From Planctomyces sp. SH-PL62 (GTDB taxonomy: Bacteria; Planctomycetota; Planctomycetia; Planctomycetales; Planctomycetaceae), in NCBI GenBank assembly GCA_945893045.1, contig CAMDEA010000024.1, forward strand, positions 1 to 64,000: 64,000 bases of DNA, given 5' to 3'. Each line of letters opens with the position of its first letter. Position 1 is the stretch's first letter. Below the pieces are notes generated by a model, which was not told the DNA's origin, did no database searches, and saw only the letters and a program-made list of their open reading frames with translations. Of this stretch, positions 24,505 to 32,804 are shown piece after piece. The position numbers were made by a program, and so were the translations under genes.

Positions 24505-25629
24505 ATGAAGATCAAAGAAATTGTCTGCCAAGTTCTGCGTTGTGAATCGGTCGTGGCGAAGACCGCCAGTTGCCAAGACGTCGTGCTCGTGCGGGTTCGC
24601 ACCGATGATGGACTCGAAGGGATTGGCGAAGCCGATTCGTCGCCGGAGGTCGTAAAGGCGATCATCGACGCGCCGTTCAGCCACAACATCGCGTGCGGAC
24701 TCCGCCACATCTTGATCGGCGAGAATCCGCTCGAAACCGAGCGGCTGTGGCAGAAGATGAACCGCAAGACGATGTATTTCGGCCGCACGAGCGTCACAGT
24801 CTCGGCGATGGCGGCCGTGGACATGGCACTCTGGGACTTGAAAGGCAAGGCGTTCGGCCAGCCGATCCATCGGTTACTCGGCGGAGCATTTCACAAAGAG
24901 ATTCCGGCGTATGCTTCGATCCTGTTCGGCCGCGACGGCGAAGCCACCGCTGACATCGGCCGCCGCTGGATCGAAGCGGGCTACGGCGCGGTGAAATTCG
25001 GTTGGGAGCCGATGGGGACTTCTGAAGCGGTCGATATCGACCTCGTGCGCGGTGCTCGTAAAGGACTCGGCAACAGCGCGACGTTGCTGATCGACGCCGG
25101 TTGCGTGTGGGATGCTCGCACCGCATTGCGGCGTGCTCACAAGTTCGCCGACTACAACATCGAGTGGCTCGAAGAACCGCTGCGTCAGGCGGACGTCGAA
25201 GGCTACCGCTGGCTACGCGACCGCTCGCCAGTCCCGATCGCCGCCGGGGAAGGGGAGTGCGGCCGCGAATCGTTCCGCCCGCTCATCGACCAGCACGCGC
25301 TCGACGTGTATCAAGTCGATCTCTCACGCAACGGCTTCACCGACGCCAGCTACATACGCCAGCGCGTCGAAGAAATCGGAGCCCGTCTCTGCAATCACTG
25401 CTACACCAGCCCGCTGACCGTCGCCGCCAGCCTGCATTGGCTGAGCACCTGCCGCGACGCATTCATCTTTGAAGATTGTGTCGAAGACGTCCCGATGCGC
25501 AACGACCTGACGCTCGAACGAGTCCAAGCCGACAAAGACGGTTTCATTCGAGTCCCCGACCGCCCCGGTCTCGGCGTGACGCTGAACGAGGAGTTCGTGA
25601 AGCGGTATCTGATTTCGGAGTCGCGCTGA
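24505..25629 (+). CDS. Enolase-superfamily (mandelate racemase/muconate lactonizing-type) enzyme
   Basis: A 374-residue enolase-superfamily member. The N-terminal capping domain (RTDDGLEGIGEADSSPEV) is followed by AVDMALWDLKGKAFGQP and LLGG, and then the TIM barrel. Metal ligands fit Asp in LLIDAGCVWD (about 195), Glu in IEWLEEPL (about 221) and Glu in AAGEGE (about 246). Lys in AVKFGW (about 164) and His in LCNHCYTS (about 297) sit where the MR subgroup has its acid/base residues. Such enzymes abstract an alpha-proton from a carboxylate, often a sugar acid. The exact substrate cannot be read from sequence. AAAGGA precedes the ATG. Confidence 0.88.
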   Translation: MKIKEIVCQVLRCESVVAKTASCQDVVLVRVRTDDGLEGIGEADSSPEVVKAIIDAPFSHNIACGLRHILIGENPLETERLWQKMNRKTMYFGRTSVTVSAMAAVDMALWDLKGKAFGQPIHRLLGGAFHKEIPAYASILFGRDGEATADIGRRWIEAGYGAVKFGWEPMGTSEAVDIDLVRGARKGLGNSATLLIDAGCVWDARTALRRAHKFADYNIEWLEEPLRQADVEGYRWLRDRSPVPIAAGEGECGRESFRPLIDQHALDVYQVDLSRNGFTDASYIRQRVEEIGARLCNHCYTSPLTVAASLHWLSTCRDAFIFEDCVEDVPMRNDLTLERVQADKDGFIRVPDRPGLGVTLNEEFVKRYLISESR

Positions 25630-25643
25630 GTTGCGGGGCCAGC

Positions 25644-25713
25644 CTTCATGATTTTGTGACCCATGATTTTGCAGATCCCTTTTGGCAAAATCATGGGAAG
25701 CAGAATCATGAAG
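25644..25713. repeat. Inverted-repeat element, family N
   Basis: An inner perfect 13-bp stem (25660-25672 and 25685-25697, CCCATGATTTTGC) extends outwards with mismatches to 25644 and 25713. It lies between the enolase-family stop and the Lys-rich protein. There is no T-tract, so it is not a canonical terminator. Confidence 0.8.
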
Positions 25714-25749
25714 GCGAATCGGATCATTCTGAATTTGAAGGGATCACTC

Positions 25750-26163
25750 ATGGCCAAGAAGAAGGCATCTGCCAAGAGAACGAAGTCAGCGATCGCCGCG
25801 AAGCCCGTCAAGAAGAAGAGCACGGGCAAAGCTGCTTCCAAGAAATCACCCACAACCAAGAAGCCGGTCGCACGCAAGGCGGTGAAGGAGCCGGAGGTGT
25901 CGCTCGGCCGGCCGCTGGTCACGCAAGAAGAAAAACTCTACATGCTCTTCAAGGACGACTATCACGCTCGGCAGATCTTTGAGTTCTTGCGAGTCAACAC
26001 GCTCAAGGAGTTGGAAGAACTCAGCCCGCAGCAAATCGTCCGCCGAGTCTCGAAGCCGGTGTTCGACACGGTCGATCGCATTCGTGGCAAGCTGGCCGAA
26101 ATGAAACGCTCGCTGCGCGACGACGAAGCGTATGCCAAGGAGTATCGGGACCACATGACGTAG
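25750..26163 (+). CDS. Lys/Ala-rich histone-like tail protein with small C-terminal domain
   Basis: A 137-residue protein. The start at 25750 has AAGGG eight bases upstream; an upstream in-frame start at 25663 would lie inside a hairpin. The first 45 residues are Lys/Ala/Ser/Pro-rich repeats (MAKKKASAKRTKSAI, KPVKKKSTGKAASKK), like the basic tails of bacterial H1/Hc1-type DNA-binding proteins. The C-terminal part (LYMLFKDDYHARQIFEFLRV to the end) is a compact helical domain I do not recognise. It is probably nucleoid- or RNA-associated (inference). The TAG stop is formed at the edge of a family H hairpin. Confidence 0.75.
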   Translation: MAKKKASAKRTKSAIAAKPVKKKSTGKAASKKSPTTKKPVARKAVKEPEVSLGRPLVTQEEKLYMLFKDDYHARQIFEFLRVNTLKELEELSPQQIVRRVSKPVFDTVDRIRGKLAEMKRSLRDDEAYAKEYRDHMT

Positions 26164-26274
26164 GTCAGGCTTTCCAGCCTGACCAAAACGCTCAGCAAGT
26201 TCCCGAAGAGTGCCAATCAATCCACGACGAAAAACCTCGCAGGCGATTCAGTCAGCCTGGAAAGGCTGACCTAC
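26160..26274. repeat. Inverted-repeat element, family H
   Basis: 24-bp arms with two mismatches (26160-26183 and 26251-26274, each containing CTTTCCAG-like pseudo-palindromes), separated by 67 bp. The left arm supplies the stop codon of the Lys-rich protein. The right arm ends 4 bp before the next ATG. Confidence 0.88.
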
Positions 26275-26278
26275 AGCT

Positions 26279-27664
26279 ATGACTCGCATCGCCATCATCG
26301 GAGCCGGCCCGATTGGACTCGAAGCCGCGTTGCTTGCGAGGCAACTCGGCCATGACCTGCAAGTTTTCGAGAAAGGCCGCGTCGCCGAGAACATTCTCGA
26401 TTGGGGCCACGTCCGGCTCTTCAGTCCGTTCGGCATGAACTCATCCGAGTGGGGCAGGGGGGCACTCACGAAGGCTCTCGGTGACGACGCGCTGCCGCGC
26501 GACGACGAACTGCTCACCGGCCGCGAGTTCGCGGAACGCTATCTGGTTCCACTCAGCCGCCTGCCGGAGCTGGCGGGGAGAATTCACGAGCAGACGCAGG
26601 TGCTGTCGATCAGCCGGCGTCACTTTTCCAAGACGGCGGGAGTTGGCTCATCCACTCGCGGCTTACAACCGTTTCAATTGTTGGTGGAGCACTCATCAAC
26701 CACACACTCAGTCATCGACGACGCAATTGACGCAGACGAACTGCCAACATCGACAGACTCGGTTCGACAGGTCCGAGCGCGGCACGAAGTCGTGGAGGAG
26801 CGAGTCGATGAACGAGTGGAACTGGCCGATGTGGTGCTGGACTGTTCGGGAACGTACCCACATCACCAATGGATCGGCGACGGCGGAATGCCGTGCCTCG
26901 GCGAACGACACTGGCTGGCCGAGACGAACTACCGGTTGCCGGTGATTCGACGGGAGGAGTTTGGCAATCGCACGACATTGGTGATCGGATCGGGTTTTTC
27001 GGCCGTGACCTCGGTCGTGAAACTCGCGGAGTTGGCGAAGCTCGATCCGCGGACCAAAGTTCTCTGGTTCGCCAAATCGCAACCGTCTCCCCGCGAGTCC
27101 GATGGCCCACTGCCACGCATTCCGAATGACTCGCTCTCGGAACGAGATCGACTGGCCGCGAAGGCCAACGACTTGGCGAGTCGCGGCCAGGTCTCACGAG
27201 TAGCCTCGCCGGAGGCCCAGCATCATCCGGTCGTGTGGTTTGCCGACGTTGCGATCAAGAGTCTCTCCCCCATTCAGACCGGCCGCGACTTCAACGGCTT
27301 CGACGTCGAACTCGACTGGTCACGGTCCGTGAACCCGGGGAGCCACCGACCTTCACGACTGAGCGTCGATCGCATCATCGCCAACGTCGGCTATCGTCCC
27401 GATCGCTCGATTTACGAAGAGCTGCACGTCCACGAATGCTACGCGACTCAAGGCCCGATGAAATTGGCGGCGAAGTTGTTGGGGGAGACGTCGCCCGATT
27501 GCTTGGCTCAAGCCAGTCACGGAGCCGATGTGCTCAAGAACCCGGAGCCGAACTTTTTCATTCTGGGATCGAAGAGCTACGGCCGGAATTCCAACTTCCT
27601 GTTGCGCGTCGGTCATCAGCAGATTCGCGAAGTCTTTGAGATGCTGAAGGGCGGCCGATCATGA
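26279..27664 (+). CDS. FAD/NAD(P)-binding oxidoreductase
   Basis: A 461-residue flavoprotein with an N-terminal Rossmann dinucleotide motif (IAIIGAGPIGLEAALLA) followed by the FAD ribose acidic residue (VFEKG), and a second nucleotide-binding motif LVIGSGFSAVTSVVKLA at about residue 238. The C-terminus carries the ANVGYRPD motif (about 362) of two-domain flavin monooxygenases or pyridine-nucleotide oxidoreductases. No redox-active CxxC is seen. The stop overlaps the ATG of the radical SAM gene (ATGA), so the two are translationally coupled and probably act in one pathway. Substrate unknown. Confidence 0.82.
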   Translation: MTRIAIIGAGPIGLEAALLARQLGHDLQVFEKGRVAENILDWGHVRLFSPFGMNSSEWGRGALTKALGDDALPRDDELLTGREFAERYLVPLSRLPELAGRIHEQTQVLSISRRHFSKTAGVGSSTRGLQPFQLLVEHSSTTHSVIDDAIDADELPTSTDSVRQVRARHEVVEERVDERVELADVVLDCSGTYPHHQWIGDGGMPCLGERHWLAETNYRLPVIRREEFGNRTTLVIGSGFSAVTSVVKLAELAKLDPRTKVLWFAKSQPSPRESDGPLPRIPNDSLSERDRLAAKANDLASRGQVSRVASPEAQHHPVVWFADVAIKSLSPIQTGRDFNGFDVELDWSRSVNPGSHRPSRLSVDRIIANVGYRPDRSIYEELHVHECYATQGPMKLAAKLLGETSPDCLAQASHGADVLKNPEPNFFILGSKSYGRNSNFLLRVGHQQIREVFEMLKGGRS

Positions 27665-28584
27665 ACGTGACGGAGCAACGGTTGCCGATCATCGAACTTG
27701 GTTCGCTGGACGAGTTGTGGTTTCAAGTCGCCGGCACGCGCTGCAATCTGACCTGCTCGCACTGCTTCATCTCATGCAGCCCGCACAACGACTCGTTTGG
27801 GTTCCTGTCGTTTGCAGAAGTCGAGCGGCGGTTGCTGGAAGCGGTCGAGTGGGGCGTCAAAGAGTTCTATTTCACCGGCGGCGAGCCGTTCCTGAATCCC
27901 GAATTGGTGGCGATCCTCGAACGCACGCTCGACTTCGGACCGGCTACGGTGCTCACGAACGGCACGGTGCTCAAACCGGAATGGTTGGATCGGCTGCGGG
28001 CGGCAGAGCAGGGGAGTCTCTATTCGTTGGAGTTCCGCGTCTCGATCGACGGCCCGACGCCGGAGTTGAACGATCCGATCCGCGGCCCACGCACGTTTGA
28101 GCGAGCGCTGCACGGTGTCGAACTGCTCGTGCAATTCGGGTTCCTGCCGATCATCACGATGGCTCGAGTATGGGACGAATCGCAGGACGCCGAAATCCTC
28201 GGTCGCTTTCGCGCGGTGCTGCATTTACACGGCTACGACCGGCCGCGTTTGAAAGTTCTTCCACGATTGCTGCTCGGAGCGGAAGCGAAGCGGACTTGCG
28301 GCTATTCGGCGTCGGATCGAGTGACGGCGGAAATGCTCGTCGGCTACGACACGACGCAACTCGTCTGCCAACACAGCCGCGTCATTACGGATCGAGGCAT
28401 CGCCGTCTGTCCGATTTTGATCGACTCGCCGGACGCGATCTTGGGGCACACGCTTCACGATGCGACTCGCGGCTTCGCGGTGACTCACGGAGCGTGTGCG
28501 ACGTGTTATCAATACGGAGCCATCTGCACGAATCCTTCTTCCCGTAGTCCGGACGCCCACGTCCGGACAATCGATCGGACGTAG
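27661..28584 (+). CDS. Radical SAM protein with SPASM-like C-terminal cysteines
   Basis: A 307-residue radical SAM enzyme. The cluster motif is CNLTCSHC (about residues 30-37), followed by the GGEP motif in FYFTGGEPFLNPE. The C-terminal part has further cysteines (LVCQHSRVITDRGIAVCPI; HGACATCYQYGAICTN) that could bind an auxiliary iron-sulfur cluster as in SPASM-type enzymes, which modify peptides or small molecules. It is coupled to the FAD protein upstream and followed by a metallophosphoesterase. The last 14 residues (SRSPDAHVRTIDRT) and the TAG stop are encoded by a family B hairpin, so the native C-terminus has probably been replaced. Confidence 0.87.
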   Translation: MNVTEQRLPIIELGSLDELWFQVAGTRCNLTCSHCFISCSPHNDSFGFLSFAEVERRLLEAVEWGVKEFYFTGGEPFLNPELVAILERTLDFGPATVLTNGTVLKPEWLDRLRAAEQGSLYSLEFRVSIDGPTPELNDPIRGPRTFERALHGVELLVQFGFLPIITMARVWDESQDAEILGRFRAVLHLHGYDRPRLKVLPRLLLGAEAKRTCGYSASDRVTAEMLVGYDTTQLVCQHSRVITDRGIAVCPILIDSPDAILGHTLHDATRGFAVTHGACATCYQYGAICTNPSSRSPDAHVRTIDRT

Positions 28585-28598
28585 GCGTCCGATCGACG
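28543..28598. repeat. Inverted-repeat element, family B, at 3' end of radical SAM gene
   Basis: Arms 28543-28565 and 28576-28598 (23 bp, about three mismatches). It encodes the C-terminal tail and stop codon of the radical SAM protein. Confidence 0.88.
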
Positions 28599-28615
28599 AT
28601 GACGAGCAATCACTC

Positions 28616-29500
28616 ATGCGACTCGCATTCTTTGGAGGCATCTACAACAACCATCTCGCGTTGGCGACTGCGATCGCCGATGCGCGGAGCAGGGGCGTGG
28701 ATGCGATGTGGTGTCTCGGCGATCTCGGCGCGTTCGGGCCGCATCCGGATCGAACATGCGAACTGATTCGCGAGAACAACATCTCGGTCGTGCAAGGCAA
28801 CTACGACCACAGCATCGGCCACGGCTTGAACGACTGCCATTGCGGCTACACCGATCCGCGCGACAACCATTTCGCACAACTCAGCTACGACTACACGCTG
28901 GCTCACACCAGCGACGACCATCGTGCGTGGATGCGGTCGCTGCCGGCCCAGCAGCGACTGGAGATTAACGGCTTGCGATTGTTGCTCTGCCACGGCAGCC
29001 CGCGGCGCACGAACGAGTTCCTGTGGGAGTCGACAACGAACACGCAGTTCCTCGCGAGGCTGTGCGACGACTTCGAGTGTGATGTGATCTTGGGAACTCA
29101 CACGGGGCTGCACTGGACGCGATCGAGCGATACGGGGTCGGGAGTCTTTTTCAGGCCGCCATCACCGATTCACCAAGTGAAGTTAAACGACGGCGGCCTG
29201 AAAAAGACTCCCGACCCCTTCGCGTTCATCAACGTCGGCGTGCTCGGCCGGCCGGAGAACGATGGCACGACGAACGTCTGGTACACATTGCTGCGAACTG
29301 GCAACGATGTGAGGGGAGGGCGGTCTCCCCTCCCCTGGGAAGTGGAGTTCGTGCCGCTGGCGTACGATCACGAACAACTCGCTCGTGAGATGCAGGACGA
29401 ACGCTTGCCGGACGAGTTCATCGAGACGATCCTCACCGGCTGGTGGACGACTTGCCTGGAAGTCTTGCCGTCGAAAGAACGCACGCGAGGGCGGTGGTGA
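28616..29500 (+). CDS. Metallophosphoesterase with in-frame palindromic insert
   Basis: A 294-residue calcineurin-like phosphoesterase of the YfcE/MJ0936-like type. Metal-binding motifs: CLGDLGAFGPHP (GD motif, about residue 37), VVQGNYDHSIG (GN-x-D/H, about 62), LLLCHGSP (about 125) and LGTHTGLHW (GH-like, about 164). The expected first D-x-H motif is replaced by FFGGIYNNH, which weakens one metal site. Residues about 173-201 (SGVFFRPPS...GGLKKTPDPF) are encoded by a perfect family E hairpin just before the strand FINVGVLGRP. It is the third gene of the FAD protein/radical SAM cluster. Confidence 0.82.
   Translation: MRLAFFGGIYNNHLALATAIADARSRGVDAMWCLGDLGAFGPHPDRTCELIRENNISVVQGNYDHSIGHGLNDCHCGYTDPRDNHFAQLSYDYTLAHTSDDHRAWMRSLPAQQRLEINGLRLLLCHGSPRRTNEFLWESTTNTQFLARLCDDFECDVILGTHTGLHWTRSSDTGSGVFFRPPSPIHQVKLNDGGLKKTPDPFAFINVGVLGRPENDGTTNVWYTLLRTGNDVRGGRSPLPWEVEFVPLAYDHEQLAREMQDERLPDEFIETILTGWWTTCLEVLPSKERTRGRW
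29134..29218. repeat. Inverted-repeat element, family E, inside metallophosphoesterase gene
   Basis: Perfect 27-bp arms (29134-29160 and 29192-29218, core GGGGTCGGGAGTCT) with a 31-bp loop, in frame. Confidence 0.95.
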
Positions 29501-29621
29501 CTTTGGAGTGCGTCGGCTTGAGCCGACACTTTTCAAACAGCATGGCGCTGCACCAGAACGATGGCGGATTCATCGATAGGCCGTTTTGAAAAGCGTTGGC
29601 TCAGGCCAACGCACTCCAAAG
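29501..29621. repeat. Inverted-repeat element, family G
   Basis: Arms of about 37 bp with a few mismatches (29501-29537 and 29584-29621, outer sequence CTTTGGAGTGCGT), immediately after the metallophosphoesterase stop. Its right end supplies part of the AAAGGA ribosome-binding site of dtd. Confidence 0.9.
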
Positions 29622-29629
29622 GATCACAA

Positions 29630-30079
29630 ATGCGCGCAGTCGTGCAACGAGTCTCCCGTGCGTCGGCGACCGTGGCTGGTGAAGTCGTCGGCCAGATCGG
29701 TCGCGGCTTCTTGGTGTTGCTCGGAGTCGAAGATGGCGACGGCCAAGACGAGACTGTCTACATGGCTCAAAAGGTTGCCGGCCTGCGAGTCTTCGAGGAT
29801 GCCGATGGCAAAATGAATCTGGGCTTAGCCGAGGTCGGCGGTGCGATGTTAGTCGTCAGCCAATTCACTCTGCTGGGCGACTGCCGCAAAGGTCGGCGGC
29901 CGAGTTTCATCCAGGCGGCTCGACCAGAGTTGGCCGACGAGTTGTACCGAGCTTTCTGCGCCGAAATTCGCGGCCAAGGGATCGAAGTTCAGACCGGCCG
30001 ATTTCAAACTCACATGGATGTGGAGTTGGTCAACGACGGGCCGGTGACTTTGTTGATCGACAGCCACAAGCAGTTTTGA
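29630..30079 (+). CDS. dtd: D-aminoacyl-tRNA deacylase
   Basis: A 149-residue Dtd protein of normal length (about 145). It starts [20 protein letters not shown] and carries the two active-site signatures SQFTLLGD (about residue 78) and [10 protein letters not shown] near the C-terminus (about 136), which corresponds to the conserved G-P cross-subunit motif. Dtd hydrolyses D-aminoacyl-tRNAs and recycles misaminoacylated tRNA in the cytoplasm. The ATG at 29630 has AAAGGA upstream, formed at the junction with the family G hairpin. Confidence 0.96.
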   Translation: MRAVVQRVSRASATVAGEVVGQIGRGFLVLLGVEDGDGQDETVYMAQKVAGLRVFEDADGKMNLGLAEVGGAMLVVSQFTLLGDCRKGRRPSFIQAARPELADELYRAFCAEIRGQGIEVQTGRFQTHMDVELVNDGPVTLLIDSHKQF

Positions 30080-30118
30080 AAATGGTTTCGGGTGCGGGGC
30101 AGAGGGTGAGATAACGGC

Positions 30119-30151
30119 TATCGGCTCTCGGCAAACGGCTTTCGGCCGGGC
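30119..30151. repeat. Half copy of a family L element
   Basis: CGGCTCTCGGCAAACGGCTT and the following TCGGCCGGGCA match the right arm of the element at 13037-13130 with several substitutions. No left arm remains. The rest of the 30080-30282 gap shows nothing else. Confidence 0.55.
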
Positions 30152-30282
30152 AATGGAAACCCTCGATTTCCCGGCGTTTCTTGCAGTCGGATTTCAACAT
30201 AACAGACATTATCGGACGTTGCGGCTACGGCGAGAATCGAAGCCACGTGAAGTTTGGACTTGGACTGAAGGCCGATGCGCGG

Positions 30283-31554
30283 CTACTTCGTCGCAGCACG
30301 CAATGCTTGATCGAGATCGTCAAAGAGATCGCCCGCGTCTTCGATCCCAACCGACAAGCGGAGCAAATCGGAGGGGCATGGCGAGCCGGGGCCTTCGATG
30401 CTGGCTCGATGTTCGAGCAGGCTTTCAACGCCGCCCAGCGACGTGGCACGCTTCCAAAGTTGAATCTTGGCGGCGGTGGCGATGGCGGCGAGTTCTCCGC
30501 CTTTGACGCGGATCGAAAGCATCGCTCCGAAGCCGCCAATCATTTGACGTCGAGCGACTGCGTGGCCGGCGAAACTTGGCAGGCCGGGATAAAGGACTTC
30601 GGCGATGGCGGGATGCTCGGCAAGCCGCTCGGCCAAACGTTGAGCGGACGCGGCGGCCCAGCGAACTCGCGGGTACAGAGTTCGCAGACCGCGCATCAAC
30701 AGCCAGGCTTCGAACGAACCCAGCACTCCGCCCAACTGAGAACGGATCGTGCGGATGCGTTTCCAGTAGCTGTCGGGTTCGGCGGCGAGGCGGGCGAACA
30801 AGTCCGTAGGCCGGACGCCTACGTCCGGACAAGCGGCGGGCTGACCGGACGTAGGCGTCCGGTCTACGGACAACAGGTGTCCTGCCGCGCAGAGCGTCGG
30901 GCCGGCGATGAGTGCACCGGCGACGAGGTCCGAATGGCCGTTGAGATATTTCGTCGCCGCGTGCATGACGAGGTCGGCTCCCAGCGTTAGTGGCTGAGTG
31001 AAGATCGTCGCGGCCACGGTCGAATCGACGGCCAACTTGGCTCCGGCTTGATGTGCGATCTCGGCGGCGGCGGCGATGTCGGTCACATGCCAGAGCGGGT
31101 TCGAGGGGGTCTCCAACCAAACCAGTTTCGTCTTCCCCGGCTGGATCGCGGCGTGAAGCTCGTCGAGCTTGGTCGTATCGACTAACGACACCTCCAGTCC
31201 CCAACGCCGCGCGAATGTGGTCAGCCAGTTGCGGAGCGCCCAGTACATAACCGTCGGAGCAATGACATGATCGCCGGGATCGAGGGCCAGGAAGCAGGCG
31301 GTCGCGGCGGCCATGCCGGACGAGAAAACCAGAGCGTCAGTCCCCTGCTCTAACGCGGCGAGCGTGGCCTCGACTTGATCGAACGTCGGATTGTCCGCTC
31401 GCGAGTAACACCGGCCGGCGCTGTACTGGTTGTCGGCATCACGCTCGAACGTCGTCGAGACATGAATCGGCTGCACGACGGCTTTCGTGACCGGCTCAAT
31501 GAAGCCGAGTCCTTGAGCAGCGAGGGTCGCGGGCGCGAGCGGCTTGTCGGACAT
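30283..31554 (-). CDS. Cys/Met-metabolism PLP enzyme (cystathionine gamma-synthase/lyase-like) with in-frame insert
   Basis: A 423-residue fold-type I PLP enzyme of the trans-sulfuration family. Motifs: YSRADNPTFDQVEATLAALE, FSSGMAAATACFLAL, WLETPSNPLWHVTD, AVDSTVAATIFTQPLTLGAD and the PLP-lysine motif MHAATKYLNGHSDLVAGAL (about residue 205). The C-terminus LLRLSVGIEDAGDLFDDLDQAL is standard. The family cleaves or forms cystathionine or related thioethers; which member this is cannot be settled. It is about 25 residues longer than usual. The excess, residues about 228-250 (DRTPTSGQPAACPDVGVRPT), is a family B hairpin inserted soon after the active-site lysine segment. Confidence 0.9.
   Translation of the reverse strand: MSDKPLAPATLAAQGLGFIEPVTKAVVQPIHVSTTFERDADNQYSAGRCYSRADNPTFDQVEATLAALEQGTDALVFSSGMAAATACFLALDPGDHVIAPTVMYWALRNWLTTFARRWGLEVSLVDTTKLDELHAAIQPGKTKLVWLETPSNPLWHVTDIAAAAEIAHQAGAKLAVDSTVAATIFTQPLTLGADLVMHAATKYLNGHSDLVAGALIAGPTLCAAGHLLSVDRTPTSGQPAACPDVGVRPTDLFARLAAEPDSYWKRIRTIRSQLGGVLGSFEAWLLMRGLRTLYPRVRWAAASAQRLAERLAEHPAIAEVLYPGLPSFAGHAVARRQMIGGFGAMLSIRVKGGELAAIATAAKIQLWKRATSLGGVESLLEHRASIEGPGSPCPSDLLRLSVGIEDAGDLFDDLDQALRAATK
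30803..30870. repeat. Inverted-repeat element, family B, inside PLP enzyme gene
   Basis: 26-bp arms with one mismatch (30803-30828 and 30845-30870) and a 16-bp loop, in frame within the coding sequence. Confidence 0.94.
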
Positions 31555-31573
31555 GTGAGAACTCGGAGGCGAC

Positions 31574-31660
31574 GGGGTCGGGAGTCTTTTTCCTGCCGCA
31601 GTCGAAAGTGTTCCGGTTGTTTGAAAAGTATTGTGCGGCAGGAAAAAGACTCCCGACCCC
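31574..31660. repeat. Inverted-repeat element, family E
   Basis: Perfect 27-bp arms (31574-31600 and 31634-31660) in the gap between accA and the PLP enzyme gene. The outer 14 bp equal those of the copy inside the metallophosphoesterase gene, but the inner arm differs. Confidence 0.94.
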
Positions 31661-31675
31661 TTTCCGGACGATCGC

Positions 31676-32731
31676 TCACACGGCCGATTCTTCGAATTGG
31701 CCCATGCGGCGGAATTTTTCGTAGCGGCGTTGGACGAGTTGGCCGCGCGGAACCATTTCGAGCTTTCGCAGCGCGGCGGTCAGCGACATCTTCAGCGTCG
31801 TGGCCATGCGGCGGTGATCGCGGTGTGCTCCGCCGAGCGGTTCGGGAACGATCTCGTCGATCACGCCGAGGCCCAGCAGATCCTTGGACGTGAACTTCAA
31901 GGCGCGGGCGGCTTGATCGGCGTGCTTGGCATGTTTCCAGAGGATGCCGGCGCAACCTTCGGGACTGATGACTGAGTAATACGCGAACTGCAACACCGAG
32001 ATGTGGTCGCCAATGGCGATGCCGAGCGCTCCGCCGGACCCCCCCTCCCCGATCACCGTGCAGACAATTGGGGTGTTGATGCGCGACATCTCACGGAGGT
32101 TGTAGGCGATGGCGTAGGACTGGCCACGCTCTTCGGCTCCGACGCCGGGGTAGGCTCCGCCGGTGTCGATGAAGCAGACGACCGGCAGCTTGTACTTGGC
32201 GGCGAGCTGCATCTTTTGGAGCGCCTTGCGATAGCCCTCTGGGTGCGCCATGCCGTAATTGTGTTCGGTCCGTTCCTTGAGGTTCCGACCTTTCTGCTGG
32301 CCGATGAACATGACCTTCTGATCGTCGAGTTTCGCGAAGCCGGTGAGGATGGCTCGGTCGTCGCGGTAGGCGTGGTCGCCGTGGAGTTCGATGAACTCGT
32401 CGAAGACCAATTCCAGGTAGTCGAGCGTCTGCGGCCGGCCAGAGTCGCGGGCAACCTTCACGATTTGATCCGGAGTCAAATGGTCAAAGGTGTCGCGCGT
32501 CAGCCGGGCGATTTCGAGCCGCAGATTGCGAACCGTCTCTTTGATATTTGGCGACGGGTTCGGCTGAGCTTCGAGCTTCGCGAGTTGCTGCTCCAATTCG
32601 ATGATCGGCTTCTCGAACGGCAACGGAATGCGATTGGGGTTCGCGGGGCGGTAAGCCTCCATCGGGAGGAGGTCATCGCCTTCCGGTATTTGATCGTCGT
32701 CGCCAGAGTTGGTCGCGATAGCCGCAGACAT
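31676..32731 (-). CDS. accA: Acetyl-CoA carboxylase carboxyltransferase subunit alpha
   Basis: A 351-residue AccA. The N-terminal helix region (LPFEKPIIELEQQLAKLE) and the crotonase-fold core (ELHGDHAYRDDRAILTGFAKLD, FIGQQKGRN, FIDTGGAYPGVGAEERGQ, GEGGSGGALGIAIGDHISV, YYSVISPEGCAGILWKH) match the family closely. It forms the alpha half of the carboxyltransferase that moves CO2 from biotin to acetyl-CoA in fatty acid synthesis. The ATG at 32731 has GAGG eight bases upstream. There is a 30-residue N-terminal extension before the family homology. No accD is nearby. Confidence 0.96.
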   Translation of the reverse strand: MSAAIATNSGDDDQIPEGDDLLPMEAYRPANPNRIPLPFEKPIIELEQQLAKLEAQPNPSPNIKETVRNLRLEIARLTRDTFDHLTPDQIVKVARDSGRPQTLDYLELVFDEFIELHGDHAYRDDRAILTGFAKLDDQKVMFIGQQKGRNLKERTEHNYGMAHPEGYRKALQKMQLAAKYKLPVVCFIDTGGAYPGVGAEERGQSYAIAYNLREMSRINTPIVCTVIGEGGSGGALGIAIGDHISVLQFAYYSVISPEGCAGILWKHAKHADQAARALKFTSKDLLGLGVIDEIVPEPLGGAHRDHRRMATTLKMSLTAALRKLEMVPRGQLVQRRYEKFRRMGQFEESAV

Positions 32732-32804
32732 GATGTGCCTCAGAGATGATGGTCGCGAAAGGTGGCGGGACGGTCGCAAAGTCAGATCGGTTTTGCAAGA
32801 CGAC

